From contig NZ_CAJHCR010000009.1 in assembly GCF_904848585.1 (NCBI RefSeq), positions 62,001 to 126,000 of the forward strand: DNA of 64,000 nt, in the 5' to 3' direction. Positions 33,637 to 42,383 of the stretch are shown piece by piece. The notes under the pieces were generated by a model. The model did no database searches. It worked only from the letters and a program-made list of their open reading frames with translations, and had not been told where the DNA came from. Numbering within the stretch: position 1 is the first letter of the stretch; every line of letters begins with the position of its first letter. The stretch comes from Paraburkholderia kirstenboschensis (GTDB taxonomy: Bacteria; Pseudomonadota; Gammaproteobacteria; Burkholderiales; Burkholderiaceae). A program made the translations under genes and the position numbers.

Positions 33637-35211
33637 ATGTCGGAACTCGCATGGTGGCAACGCGGGGTGATCTACCAGATCTATCCGCGCTCGTTTCAGG
33701 ACAGCAACGGCGACGGCATCGGCGATCTCGCGGGTATTACTTCGCGCCTTCCGTATCTCGCCGAGTTGGGCGTCGATGCAGTCTGGCTTTCGCCGATCTA
33801 CCCGTCGCCCATGGCCGACTTCGGTTACGACGTCGCCGACTACTGCGATATCGACCCGATGTTCGGCACCCTCGGCGACTTCAAGCAATTCGCGGACCGG
33901 GCTCACGAACTGGGTCTGAAGGTGCTGCTCGATTTCGTGCCGAACCATTCGTCGGACCGGCACCCATGGTTCGAGGAAAGCCGCTCGTCACGCGACAATC
34001 CTAAGCGCGACTGGTACTTGTGGCGCGATCCCGCGCCCGATGGCGGGCCGCCGAACAACTGGCTAAGCCGCATGGGCGGCTCCGCGTGGGAATGGGACGA
34101 GCGCACCGGCCAGTACTACTACCACGCCTTTCTGCGCGAGCAGCCGGATCTGAACTGGCGCAACCCGCAGGTGCGCCGGGCGATGGACGACGTGTTGCGG
34201 TTCTGGCTGGATCGCGGCGTGGATGGCTTTCGCGTCGACGTGCTGTGGCTGCTGATCAAAGACGCGCAGTTCCGCGACAACCCGCCCAATCCGGCGTATG
34301 AGCCGGGCCAGCCGGATCATCATCGACAATTGCAGACTTACACCGAAGACCAGCCCGAAGTGCATGAGATCGTGCGCTCCATGCGCGCCACGCTCGACGA
34401 ATACGGAGAGCGCGTATTGATCGGCGAAATCTATTTGCCCGTTTCACAGTTGGTCAGGTACTACGGCGCGAACGGCGATGGCGCGGACATGCCGTTCAAC
34501 TTCCAGTTGCTGAATGCGGCGTGGAACGCGGGCGAGATCGCTCGCATGATCCGCGATTACGACAGCGCGTTGCCCGAACACGCGTGGCCCAACTGGGTGC
34601 TGGGCAACCACGACAATCCGCGCGTGGCGTCGCGCGTGGGAGCGGCGCAGGCACGCGTGGCGGCGGTGCTGCTCCTGACGCTGCGCGGCACGCCGACGCT
34701 TTATTACGGCGATGAAATCGGCATGACAGACGGGCTGATTCCGCCGGATCAGGTGCAGGACCCGGCCGAGATCCGGCAGCCCGGCATCGGCCAGGGACGC
34801 GATCCGGAGCGCACGCCGATGCAATGGGATGCGGCGCTGCCGGGTGCCGGTTTTACAAACGGCAGGTCATGGTTACCGATCTCGACAGACACCAGCGTGC
34901 ACGCCCAGGACAGCGACGCGTCGAGCATGCTGTCGCTCTATCGCCGGCTGCTCAGGTTGCGGCGCAGCAACCCGGCGCTCGTGCAGGGCGCGATTGAAAA
35001 CGTCGCCGCGTATGGCGATGTGCTCACTTATGAGCGGCACTATCGCGGTCAGCGGTTATTGATCGCGCTGAATATGGGTGCAGCGGATGCGGTCGTTCAG
35101 TCGCGCCCGGGCGTGGTGCTGTTATCGACGGTCGCGGGCCGCGAGGGGCAGGCGCTTTCGGAAGGCGGTTATCGTCTTTCCGGTGCGGAGGCGTTGATCG
35201 CCGCTATCTGA
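33637..35211 (+). CDS. GH13 alpha-glucosidase
   Basis: This 524-residue protein begins WWQRGVIYQIYPRSFQDSNG, the hallmark of GH13 alpha-glucosidases (EC 3.2.1.20) and oligo-1,6-glucosidases. The conserved regions are DFVPNHSS (I), GFRVDVLWLL with nucleophile Asp (II), GEIYLP with acid Glu (III) and VLGNHDNPR (IV). The PSPMADFGYDVADYCDIDP loop fits the alpha-1,4-glucosidase subgroup. It probably acts in the cytoplasm on maltose, sucrose or trehalose-derived glucosides. A GAGGGA ribosome site precedes ATG 33637. The divergent neighbour is a trehalose-synthase-like GH13 enzyme, so the two likely share a disaccharide substrate. Confidence 0.88.
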   Translation: MSELAWWQRGVIYQIYPRSFQDSNGDGIGDLAGITSRLPYLAELGVDAVWLSPIYPSPMADFGYDVADYCDIDPMFGTLGDFKQFADRAHELGLKVLLDFVPNHSSDRHPWFEESRSSRDNPKRDWYLWRDPAPDGGPPNNWLSRMGGSAWEWDERTGQYYYHAFLREQPDLNWRNPQVRRAMDDVLRFWLDRGVDGFRVDVLWLLIKDAQFRDNPPNPAYEPGQPDHHRQLQTYTEDQPEVHEIVRSMRATLDEYGERVLIGEIYLPVSQLVRYYGANGDGADMPFNFQLLNAAWNAGEIARMIRDYDSALPEHAWPNWVLGNHDNPRVASRVGAAQARVAAVLLLTLRGTPTLYYGDEIGMTDGLIPPDQVQDPAEIRQPGIGQGRDPERTPMQWDAALPGAGFTNGRSWLPISTDTSVHAQDSDASSMLSLYRRLLRLRRSNPALVQGAIENVAAYGDVLTYERHYRGQRLLIALNMGAADAVVQSRPGVVLLSTVAGREGQALSEGGYRLSGAEALIAAI

Positions 35212-35488
35212 CGTTGACGACGACTCGCCCAGCCTGCGCCCTTTCGATGTATGCCGAAGCAACGTTGACGCTTCAACCATCCTCCCGACCTTAATCCCCT
35301 GCGCCGCCTACCGTGCGTTCGCCATCGCCAGCCTGCCATGCGCTTTGACTCAGGGTAAATACCGCTTAGTGCCGGTGCCTGACGCTCCGTTAATTCACTC
35401 ATGGCAGCGACGCCGGTCTTCAGAGCATGAGCGCTCTTGCGGCCCGCGATCACACGTTGCCGGCGTTGTCATTTCACGGGCCTTCGGG

Positions 35489-36907
35489 GTGAAAACCAAT
35501 CTGTCGGAAGCTATTGTCGAGCGGGTGAATTGCGGTCTTTTTACGGTCGACCGCGAGTTGCGCATCGTCACATGGAATCGCTTCATGCAATCGCACAGCG
35601 GACGTTCAGCGCAGTCCGTGGTCGGCGAAAATCTGTTCGACACTTTTCCGGAACTGCCGCGGCAGTGGCTTCAAAGAAAGATCGAAGGCGTGTTCGTATT
35701 GGGCACGCCCGCTTACTCGTCGTGGGAGCATCGGCCGTATCTGTTCCGTTTCGAGCATTCGCGTCCGATCACTGGCACGATCGACGCGATGCGCCAGAAT
35801 TGCAGCTTCATTCCAATCGAGGACGAGCACGGCGAAGTGGTCGCGGTCGGCGTCGCGATTGTCGATACGACCGATGTCTGCATCGCGTACGGCGAACTAC
35901 AGGATCGCGAGAAAGCGGTCACCAGCGCACTCGCCGAATTGACCGTGCGCAACGAACAGCTCACCTCGCTTAACGAAGAACTGGAGCATGCGCACCAGCA
36001 ATTGCTGCAATCGGAAAAACTGGCCGCGATCGGTCAACTTGCGGCGGGCGTCGCGCATGAGATCAACAATCCGGTCGGCTTCGTGCTGTCGAATCTGAAC
36101 ACGCTCGACGGCTATGTGAAGACGCTGATCCGTTATGCAGCGGACATCGAGCGCATGGTAAGCGAGGCCGCGCCCGCGCTGAAGAACGACATGCACGCAA
36201 TCACGGAACAGGCGGACCTCGAATATCTGCTCGGCGATGCACCGACGCTCGTACAAGAGTCGAGAGACGGACTCGCACGCGTACGCACCATCGTGGTCGA
36301 TCTGCGCGACTTCTCGCGCATCGACAGCACGCATGTATGGGAACGCGCCGACATTCACCGCTGTATCGAGTCGACGCTGAACATCGTCCATAACGAAGTG
36401 AAGTACTGCGCCCAACTCGTCCGCGAATATGCTCAGATACCGTTCGTGCACTGCATCCCCTCGCAGATCAGCCAGGTGGTGCTCAATCTCGTGGTGAACG
36501 CCGCGCAGGCCTACGGCAGCAATCACGAGCAGCACGGCGCGCCGCTCGGCACGATCACGGTGCGCACCGGCATGGATTCGGCCGATCCGTCACGTGTGTG
36601 GTTCGAAGTCGCCGATGCGGGGTGCGGGATCCCGCCCGAACACCTGAAACGTATCTTCGACCCGTTCTTTACGACGAAGCCCGTTGGCCAGGGGACCGGC
36701 CTCGGTTTGTCGGTGACCTATGGAATCGTCAGCGCGCATCGCGGCACGATCTCCGTGGTCAGTACCGTGGGCCGTGGCACGACGTTCCGCGTCACGCTGC
36801 CGGTCGATGGCTCCTTGCGCGAAGAAGCCGCCAATCCCGAGGCGCTTGCGCAATCCGCTCCACTGGATGAAATCGCGCTGCCGGCGCAGTTGCCCGCAGC
36901 CACGTGA
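35489..36907 (+). CDS. PAS-containing sensor histidine kinase
   Basis: The 472-residue protein (from GTG 35489) has an N-terminal PAS-like domain (GLFTVDRELRIVTWNRFMQS), a coiled-coil linker, an H-box in AGVAHEINNPVGF, an N-box QVVLNLVVNAAQAY, and G-boxes DAGCGIPP and GTGLGLSVTYG. No membrane segment is visible, so it is likely a soluble kinase. The frame is open to a TTG at 35345, but the extra 48 residues look non-domain-like and neither start has a strong ribosome site. Start is uncertain. It heads a four-gene signalling operon with a CheY-like receiver nine bases downstream. Confidence 0.82.
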   Translation: MKTNLSEAIVERVNCGLFTVDRELRIVTWNRFMQSHSGRSAQSVVGENLFDTFPELPRQWLQRKIEGVFVLGTPAYSSWEHRPYLFRFEHSRPITGTIDAMRQNCSFIPIEDEHGEVVAVGVAIVDTTDVCIAYGELQDREKAVTSALAELTVRNEQLTSLNEELEHAHQQLLQSEKLAAIGQLAAGVAHEINNPVGFVLSNLNTLDGYVKTLIRYAADIERMVSEAAPALKNDMHAITEQADLEYLLGDAPTLVQESRDGLARVRTIVVDLRDFSRIDSTHVWERADIHRCIESTLNIVHNEVKYCAQLVREYAQIPFVHCIPSQISQVVLNLVVNAAQAYGSNHEQHGAPLGTITVRTGMDSADPSRVWFEVADAGCGIPPEHLKRIFDPFFTTKPVGQGTGLGLSVTYGIVSAHRGTISVVSTVGRGTTFRVTLPVDGSLREEAANPEALAQSAPLDEIALPAQLPAAT

Positions 36908-36916
36908 GGTGAACCC

Positions 36917-37285
36917 ATGCCATTGCCCGTCCTCGTTGTCGACGATTCGACGCTCGCCCGCAAGCTATTGATCCGCTCGCTGCCCGAAGGCTGGGACATC
37001 GAAATTACCCAGGCATCCGATGGAGCGGCCGCGCTCGACCTTTATCGCGCCGGCAAGGCCGCGGTGATGTTTCTCGACCTGACCATGCCGGTAATGAACG
37101 GCTTCCAGGTGCTCGAAGCGGTCCAGCATGAAGGACTCGACACATTCGTGATCGTCGTGTCGGCGGACGTGCAGTCCGGCGCTGTCGAGCGCGCAAAGGC
37201 GCTCGGCGCGATCGGCTTTGTTTCCAAGCCGGTATCGCCGGAGGCGATCCGGCCGATTCTCGCGGAGTACGGTCTCCATGAATGA
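36917..37285 (+). CDS. CheY-like single-domain response regulator
   Basis: The 122-residue protein is a lone receiver domain: acidic pair D9/D10 (VVDDSTLARKLL), phospho-acceptor D54 in MFLDLTMPVMNG, switch Ser82 (VVSAD) and Lys104 (FVSKPV). No output domain follows. Its stop lies within the start region of the CheC-like gene (8-base overlap), so the two are co-translated. It most likely receives phosphate from the preceding kinase and is dephosphorylated by the next protein. Confidence 0.88.
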   Translation: MPLPVLVVDDSTLARKLLIRSLPEGWDIEITQASDGAAALDLYRAGKAAVMFLDLTMPVMNGFQVLEAVQHEGLDTFVIVVSADVQSGAVERAKALGAIGFVSKPVSPEAIRPILAEYGLHE

Positions 37286-37880
37286 ACCGATTCTGAACGA
37301 AGACCAGCGCGACGCATTGCAGGAAATCTGCAACGTCGGCATGGGCAAGGCCGCCGCGGCGTTGGCAAAACTGCTCGGCGCATTCGTTACGCTTGCCGTG
37401 CCTGATATCCGGCTCGTCGGCGTCGAGCAGTTGCGCGTCCTGCTGGCCCCGCAGGCCGACGGCGAATTGCCGCCTGTGCGCCAGGCGTTCCAGTCCGACA
37501 TATCCGGCGAAGCAATCGTGCTCGTCGGCAAAGACGGTCAGCGCGAACTGCAACAACTGATGGGGCATGACGTCGGCGACCCCGACGCCGAAGTAGAAGT
37601 GCTGTGCGACATCACGAACCTGCTGGTCGGCGCATGTGTGCGAAGCGTCTTCGAGCAGTTGGGGTGGCATATCTGCTTTTCGCAACCCACTCTGTTGCCG
37701 CCTGCCGGGAACAAACAGGGCGGACTGGTGCCTGGCGGCCGGTGGCAGATGGCGCTGTTGCTAGAGATTCACTTCACGATGGAGGAAGGCGGCTTCGGCG
37801 CGCGCATGGTGCTGCTGCTGCCGGATGCGGCCATTCGCGGAATGATGGAAGCGCTCGACCACTTTCTCGAGGCGCTGTAG
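37278..37880 (+). CDS. CheC-family phosphatase-like protein
   Basis: This 200-residue protein contains the CheC active-site signature D-x3-E-x2-N-x22-P: D12-ALQ-E16-IC-N19, with P42 exactly 23 residues later. A second half-site (E-VLC-D-IT-N, again followed by P after 22 residues, about 105-135) has Asp in place of the usual Glu. CheC, FliY and CheX proteins dephosphorylate CheY. It overlaps the CheY-like gene by eight bases, so that receiver is the obvious partner. No chemotaxis receptor, CheA or flagellar gene is nearby, which sets this apart from classical chemotaxis operons. Confidence 0.8.
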   Translation: MNEPILNEDQRDALQEICNVGMGKAAAALAKLLGAFVTLAVPDIRLVGVEQLRVLLAPQADGELPPVRQAFQSDISGEAIVLVGKDGQRELQQLMGHDVGDPDAEVEVLCDITNLLVGACVRSVFEQLGWHICFSQPTLLPPAGNKQGGLVPGGRWQMALLLEIHFTMEEGGFGARMVLLLPDAAIRGMMEALDHFLEAL

Positions 37881-37936
37881 TTCGGGCTAATGATGCAATG
37901 CGCGCTGCGACGCGAAAATAATCAATGAGGATGACC

Positions 37937-39328
37937 ATGTCCGACCTTCAGGCAACCGGCAATTCGACGAGCCCCGCCGACCCGCGCGTTGAATCTTCCA
38001 ATGGGGGTAGCTCGCCCCTTCCCACGCTGTTACTCGTGGACGACGAGCCCGGCGTGATTTCGTCGCTCAAACGCCTGCTGCGGCCGCTCAAATACGAAGT
38101 GCTCAGCGCGAACAGCGGCGCAGAGGCGCTTACCCTGCTCGAATCCGCGCACGTCGACGTGATTATTTCCGACATGCGCATGCCGAACATGGACGGCGCA
38201 GAGTTTCTGTCGCGCTCGCGGACCGTTGCGCCCGACACGATCCGCATTCTGCTTACCGGCTATTCCGAGGTCGAAGCGGTCGTGCGCGCTGTCAACGAAG
38301 GTCATGTCTATCACTATCTGCACAAGCCGTGGGACGACCAGGACCTGCTGCTCACGGTCAAGCGCGCGCTGGAACAACTCGCTCTGCAACGCAAGGCCGA
38401 GCGGCTAACAGCGCTGTTGCAGGAGCAGAACGAAAAGCTGTCGTCGTTCAACATGGAGCTTGAGCGCGAGGTCCATGCGCGCACTGAAGAGATCCGCCAG
38501 ACGGTGATGTTTCTCGAAGGCGCCGAGCACGACCTGAAGAGCAACTTCCTGACGATGGTGAAGGTGTGCGCGAACATGGTCGAAATGCGCTGCGGCCTGC
38601 CCGGTCATTCGGCACGAATCGGGGAGACAGCGAGGCAGATCGGCGCCTCACTCGGCCTGAGCGACTACGCGTGCAACGAACTACTAATGGCGGGGTTGCT
38701 GCACGGCATCGGCAAGCTGTTTCTGCCCGACGCGTTGCTAAAGACGCCGGTCGCGAAGCTGCAACCGCAGGAAGCGAAGCTCTACCAGCTTCATCCTCTG
38801 CATGGGCAGATGGCGCTTTCGCCTGTATCGCAATTGAGCGCGGTGCAGACCATGATCCGCCACCAGTACGAGCGTTACGATGGACGCGGGACGCCCGATG
38901 GCCTCGTCGGCGGATTGATTCCGTTGGGCGCGCGCGTGCTCGCGTTGGCGCGCGATGCCGAAGACTTGCGCATCGGCGTCATTGCGCCGCAAAAGATGAA
39001 CGACGCGCAGATCATTTCGACAGTGCGCGCGCAAACAGGTATTCGCTACGACCCGACGATTGCGGAGAAGTACATCGACTTGCTGACTCAGCATGCCGAA
39101 TTGACGCCCGAAGGCGTGCCCGACCGCGTGGATGCCTCGCAACTGAAAGAAGGGATGAAACTAGCCGACGATCTGCGCACGGCGCGCGGCACGCTGCTGA
39201 TGACGAAAGGCAAAGTACTTTCCGCCGAGCAGGTCACGCAAATCCGGCGCTTTGAGATACACGAGGGCGAGCCGTTCGTGATTCTCGTCGAGCACGCGGC
39301 GGATGCCCGCAAGGCGCAAGCAGCGTGA
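37937..39328 (+). CDS. Response regulator with degenerate HD-GYP output domain
   Basis: The 463-residue protein has a receiver domain (phospho-acceptor D79 in IISDMRMPNMDG), a coiled-coil (about 145-190) and an HD-GYP-like domain. The metal and signature residues are altered: the HD pair is H256-G257 (LLHGIGKLFLPD), the HHE triad reads H309-Q-Y, and GYP reads G-T-P (DGRGTPDG). Hydrolysis of cyclic di-GMP is therefore unlikely; it may bind nucleotide or act as a scaffold. ATG 37937 has GAGG at correct spacing; an in-frame ATG at 37925 is less likely. It closes the kinase-CheY-CheC operon. Confidence 0.82.
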   Translation: MSDLQATGNSTSPADPRVESSNGGSSPLPTLLLVDDEPGVISSLKRLLRPLKYEVLSANSGAEALTLLESAHVDVIISDMRMPNMDGAEFLSRSRTVAPDTIRILLTGYSEVEAVVRAVNEGHVYHYLHKPWDDQDLLLTVKRALEQLALQRKAERLTALLQEQNEKLSSFNMELEREVHARTEEIRQTVMFLEGAEHDLKSNFLTMVKVCANMVEMRCGLPGHSARIGETARQIGASLGLSDYACNELLMAGLLHGIGKLFLPDALLKTPVAKLQPQEAKLYQLHPLHGQMALSPVSQLSAVQTMIRHQYERYDGRGTPDGLVGGLIPLGARVLALARDAEDLRIGVIAPQKMNDAQIISTVRAQTGIRYDPTIAEKYIDLLTQHAELTPEGVPDRVDASQLKEGMKLADDLRTARGTLLMTKGKVLSAEQVTQIRRFEIHEGEPFVILVEHAADARKAQAA

Positions 39329-39370
39329 GCGTACGCTCGTACGTTGCGGTGCGGTGCTCCGAATTTCACC

Positions 39371-39856
39371 TCATTCGTCGCGAGTTCCGCGGCACAGTGC
39401 GGCTGCTGCAAAGCCCGCAGCAAGCGCGGCGTACACGTAAAACATCGAGCGCTTGGATAGATGCGCTTCGAATCCGGGCGTGAGACGGCTCGGCACCGCG
39501 TGATAGTCGACGGCATAGGCAACGGCCGCTGTCGTCGCCGCGGCAGCTGCGACTTCCCCAATGCGAGGGCTGCGATTGACGTGGCATTGCCAGCGGTCGA
39601 GCAGTCCCTCGAACAGCACGCCCCAAAAGATAGCCGACGCCTGATGAATCGCGAGACCCGTGAGCGTAAAGCGCGCACTCAAGCCGGTTTCCGTAAACGC
39701 GCGGCGCGGCCACAAGCAATGGGTGACCGCGTTGAGCGGCGCGTACGGCGTGCTGCCGTCGTTGCAGGCCCGAGCGGCTGCCGTCACGGCGGCGGCGCTG
39801 CCCGCCGCGGTGCCCGACACCGACGCGCGGCATACGAGATTGGCGAGGCGGTTCAT
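39371..39856 (-). CDS. Small membrane protein of unknown function
   Basis: The 161-residue protein has several moderately hydrophobic segments (GLAIHQASAIFWGVLFEGLL; VAAAAATTAAVAYAVDYHAV; SMFYVYAALAAGFAAAALC) and a Cys/Arg-rich N-terminus. I do not recognise a family. It overlaps the upstream gene's stop as TGATG, suggesting translational coupling. It may be an inner-membrane protein restricted to Burkholderiales. Confidence 0.6.
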   Translation of the reverse strand: MNRLANLVCRASVSGTAAGSAAAVTAAARACNDGSTPYAPLNAVTHCLWPRRAFTETGLSARFTLTGLAIHQASAIFWGVLFEGLLDRWQCHVNRSPRIGEVAAAAATTAAVAYAVDYHAVPSRLTPGFEAHLSKRSMFYVYAALAAGFAAAALCRGTRDE

Positions 39857-40164
39857 CAGCTTTCTCCCGATCCGTGCGCCGAATCTTCAAGGCCGTGACC
39901 GGCGCTGCTTCGGTCGACGAGGTAGCAGCCGCGCTCAACGCCGTCGCGCAGTGCCTCGGCCTGTGTCGTCCATTCCGGCGTAACCGGCTCGACGTCGGGT
40001 AACGCAAACGGCTTGCCGTCGACGGACGCCTCGATTTGCGCGACCCAAGCGCCCCGGTCGTTCTGCTTTGCACTTACAACAATGTGCACGCCGCGATGCG
40101 TCACGCGCAGGGTGCCGTCGCTATGCGTCTCTAGGTCCGTGCTGCGGGAATCGGTGCCTTCCAT
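39856..40164 (-). CDS. Short hypothetical protein (DUF6566-like)
   Basis: The 102-residue product has a compact central block (HSDGTLRVTHRGVHIVVSA; DRGAWVAQIEASVDGKPFAL) reminiscent of small Burkholderia proteins annotated DUF6566, flanked by polar tails. There is no catalytic motif. Its stop overlaps the start of the membrane protein gene (TGATG), so both should be made from one mRNA. Confidence 0.6.
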   Translation of the reverse strand: MEGTDSRSTDLETHSDGTLRVTHRGVHIVVSAKQNDRGAWVAQIEASVDGKPFALPDVEPVTPEWTTQAEALRDGVERGCYLVDRSSAGHGLEDSAHGSGES

Positions 40165-40320
40165 GCGTGCCTCCGAATGGGTTTGCCAGATACGTTCGTG
40201 CTACGTGGAGTGCCCACACGCGCTGCTCGATATGCATGTGCAGCAACGCATGTGCCGCGCGATGGCACGGCCATTGCTCGCCGGTGATTCAACAGACCTC
40301 TAGCCCATTCGAGCATTAAC

Positions 40321-41241
40321 GTGAAAAGCGCCGCAGGCCAGATTCACATAGGCATTTCCGGCTGGCGCTATAAAGGATGGCGCGGCACCTTCTATCCAGA
40401 AGGACTGAAGCAGGCGACCGAATTGCAGTACGCATCGGGCCTCATGCAGACGATCGAAATCAATGGCACGCACTACAGCCTGCAATCGCTCGACAGTTGG
40501 CGGCACTGGTACGAGGAAACACCGCCGGGTTTTATTTTCAGCGTGAAAGGCGCGCGCTATCTGACTCACCTTCTGCGGTTTCGCGACGAAACGGCGACCG
40601 TCGCGTGCGCGAATTTTTTCGCCCAAGGGCTGCTCGCTCTGAAAGACAAGCTCGGGCCGATACTGTGGCAGTTTCCGCCCTCGTTGCGTTTCGACCCGCA
40701 GCACATGGAGCGTTTCCTGACCCTGCTGCCGCGCGACACAGAAGCCGCGCTTTCGCTCGCGCAGCAGCACGATCAGCGAGTCAAGACACCGTATCTGGAA
40801 ATCGACCGCAAGCGCAAATTGCGTCATGCGGTGGAAGTCCGTCATGAGAGCTTCGTCGACCCCGCGTTCATCAAGCTGCTTCGCCGTCATAAGGTCGCGC
40901 TGGTCGTGTCCGATTCGACCGAAGCATGGCCGCAGTTCGAAGACCTGAGCGCGGGCTTCGTATATATCCGGCTGCATGGCACGGAAACCAGGTATTCAGG
41001 CGAATACTCGGATGCATCCCTCGAACGGTGGGCACGCAGAATCGAGTCGTGGAGCCGCGGCTCGCAGCCAGCCGATGCTCGCCTCGCCGCACCGGATCTG
41101 CAGCCGCCTCGCGCGGCAACGCGCGACGTGTACTGCTATTTCGACAACGACGCAAAGACCAATGCGCCCTTCGACGCGCAACGGTTGATGGAGCGCCTGG
41201 GGCTGCACGCGCACCAAGGTAGCGGCATGAAGGCCGCATAA
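40321..41241 (+). CDS. DUF72 (YecE-like) protein
   Basis: The 306-residue protein matches DUF72/YecE: IHIGISGWRYKGWRGTFYP at the N-terminus, YASGLMQTIEINGTHYSLQS, FIFSVKGARYLTH, LGPILWQFPPSLRF, HAVEVRHESF and a C-terminal YCYFDNDAKTNAPFDA. The family adopts a TIM-barrel; its reaction is undetermined, though links to Fe-S or nucleic acid metabolism have been suggested. The start codon is GTG at 40321; no stronger alternative is seen. The gene is convergent with UdgX. Confidence 0.85.
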   Translation: MKSAAGQIHIGISGWRYKGWRGTFYPEGLKQATELQYASGLMQTIEINGTHYSLQSLDSWRHWYEETPPGFIFSVKGARYLTHLLRFRDETATVACANFFAQGLLALKDKLGPILWQFPPSLRFDPQHMERFLTLLPRDTEAALSLAQQHDQRVKTPYLEIDRKRKLRHAVEVRHESFVDPAFIKLLRRHKVALVVSDSTEAWPQFEDLSAGFVYIRLHGTETRYSGEYSDASLERWARRIESWSRGSQPADARLAAPDLQPPRAATRDVYCYFDNDAKTNAPFDAQRLMERLGLHAHQGSGMKAA

Positions 41242-41294
41242 CGGGTGGTGGCCCCATGGCGACATCCTGGCGGCCAGACAACGCCGGCACGCCT

Positions 41295-41957
41295 CTACTT
41301 GTCCCGCTGTGAGAGTTTCCTGGCGTTCTGCAGCGCGGCGACAATCGCGGCGTATGCGCGATGCCGGGTCTCAGGATCGGGCGCACGCAACGCAAACGAC
41401 GGGTGATACGTCGCGACCACCAGACGGTCGCCATGTTCGATCACTTTGCCGATCGCATCCTGTAAGCGCGATTTTGGATCTTCGAGCACGGCCCTCAGCG
41501 CGGTCGCGCCCAACGCGACAATCACATGAGCGCCCACGCTCTCCAGTTCGCGGTCGAGCCAGTAGCGGCATGCATCCACCTCGCGTTGCCCCGGCGTTTT
41601 GTGCATGCGGCGCTTGCCACGCGGCGTCCATTTGAAATGCTTGACCGCGTTGGTCACATAGACTTCCTTCCTGCCGACGCCGGCCTCCACGAGCGCATCG
41701 TCGAGTAATGCTCCGGCCGGTCCGACGAAGGGCAAGCCTTGCAGATCTTCCTTATCGCCGGGCTGTTCGCCCACCATCATGATCGGCGCGCGGCGCGGGC
41801 CCGCGCCGGGCACAGCTTGCGTGGCGTTGGCCCAAAGCGGACAGCGGCGGCACTCGTCGAGCGTCGCCGGCTGCTGGTCGGGATCGACCTCGGGCCCGGC
41901 TGGTCGGTCGCCCTCCACTGCCGGCGCGCGTCGGGTTGTTCGCTTAGTCGTAACCAT
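41295..41957 (-). CDS. UdgX-type uracil-DNA glycosylase
   Basis: The 220-residue protein fits the family 4-like UDG fold with the UdgX hallmark. GEQPGDKEDLQGLPFVGPAG holds the uracil pocket, YVTNAVKHFKW follows, and then GKRRMHKTPGQRE contains the R-loop (KRRxH) whose His forms a covalent bond with uracil-containing DNA in UdgX. The C-terminal ATYHPSFALR is the last UDG motif. Cys12 and Cys15-like residues (CRRCPLW) and further cysteines can bind the family's Fe-S cluster. ATG 41957 gives the usual family length although no strong ribosome site is visible. It acts in uracil repair or lesion marking. Confidence 0.85.
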   Translation of the reverse strand: MVTTKRTTRRAPAVEGDRPAGPEVDPDQQPATLDECRRCPLWANATQAVPGAGPRRAPIMMVGEQPGDKEDLQGLPFVGPAGALLDDALVEAGVGRKEVYVTNAVKHFKWTPRGKRRMHKTPGQREVDACRYWLDRELESVGAHVIVALGATALRAVLEDPKSRLQDAIGKVIEHGDRLVVATYHPSFALRAPDPETRHRAYAAIVAALQNARKLSQRDK

Positions 41958-42212
41958 GGTTCGTCGCGTCGCGCTTTTTGTGTGCGGCAGATACCGTGGC
42001 GAAGCAAAGCGCATTCCGGTACCAGTCGCGCGGTACGCCGGGGTCAGGCGCGCAATGTGCTTGGATATAGTCCCGCTGATTGCCTGGCGGCGGTGGCATT
42101 GGGCACACCCGGCCGCCGATTCGGGGCAATGGCAGCGGCTCATCGGCGCGCACGGTAAATTCTGCACGGCAGGCAACCGTCGCCATCAGCCGAAACTACA
42201 AGGAGAAAAACG

Positions 42213-42383
42213 ATGACTCTGCTTATCTACCTGGCCGGATGGATCATTTTCATTGGCGGCGTCGCGTGGGGATTGATGGCTCTACATGTCGCGCAGCACA
42301 TTATCGCGATCGTGGCCGTGATTCTTTTCGGCATCGCCGTGATTACCGGCGCGACGCGAGCGCGGAATCGGGATCGGTCGTAG
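42213..42383 (+). CDS. Small two-segment membrane protein (56 residues)
   Basis: A strong AAGGAG lies six bases before ATG 42213. The 56-residue product is mostly hydrophobic: LLIYLAGWIIFIGGVAWGLM, a short loop, and IIAIVAVILFGIAVITGATR, followed by a basic tail. It overlaps the 3' end of the convergent GNAT-like gene by 41 bases. The good ribosome site and two clean membrane segments support a real gene. I do not recognise the family. Confidence 0.65.
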   Translation: MTLLIYLAGWIIFIGGVAWGLMALHVAQHIIAIVAVILFGIAVITGATRARNRDRS

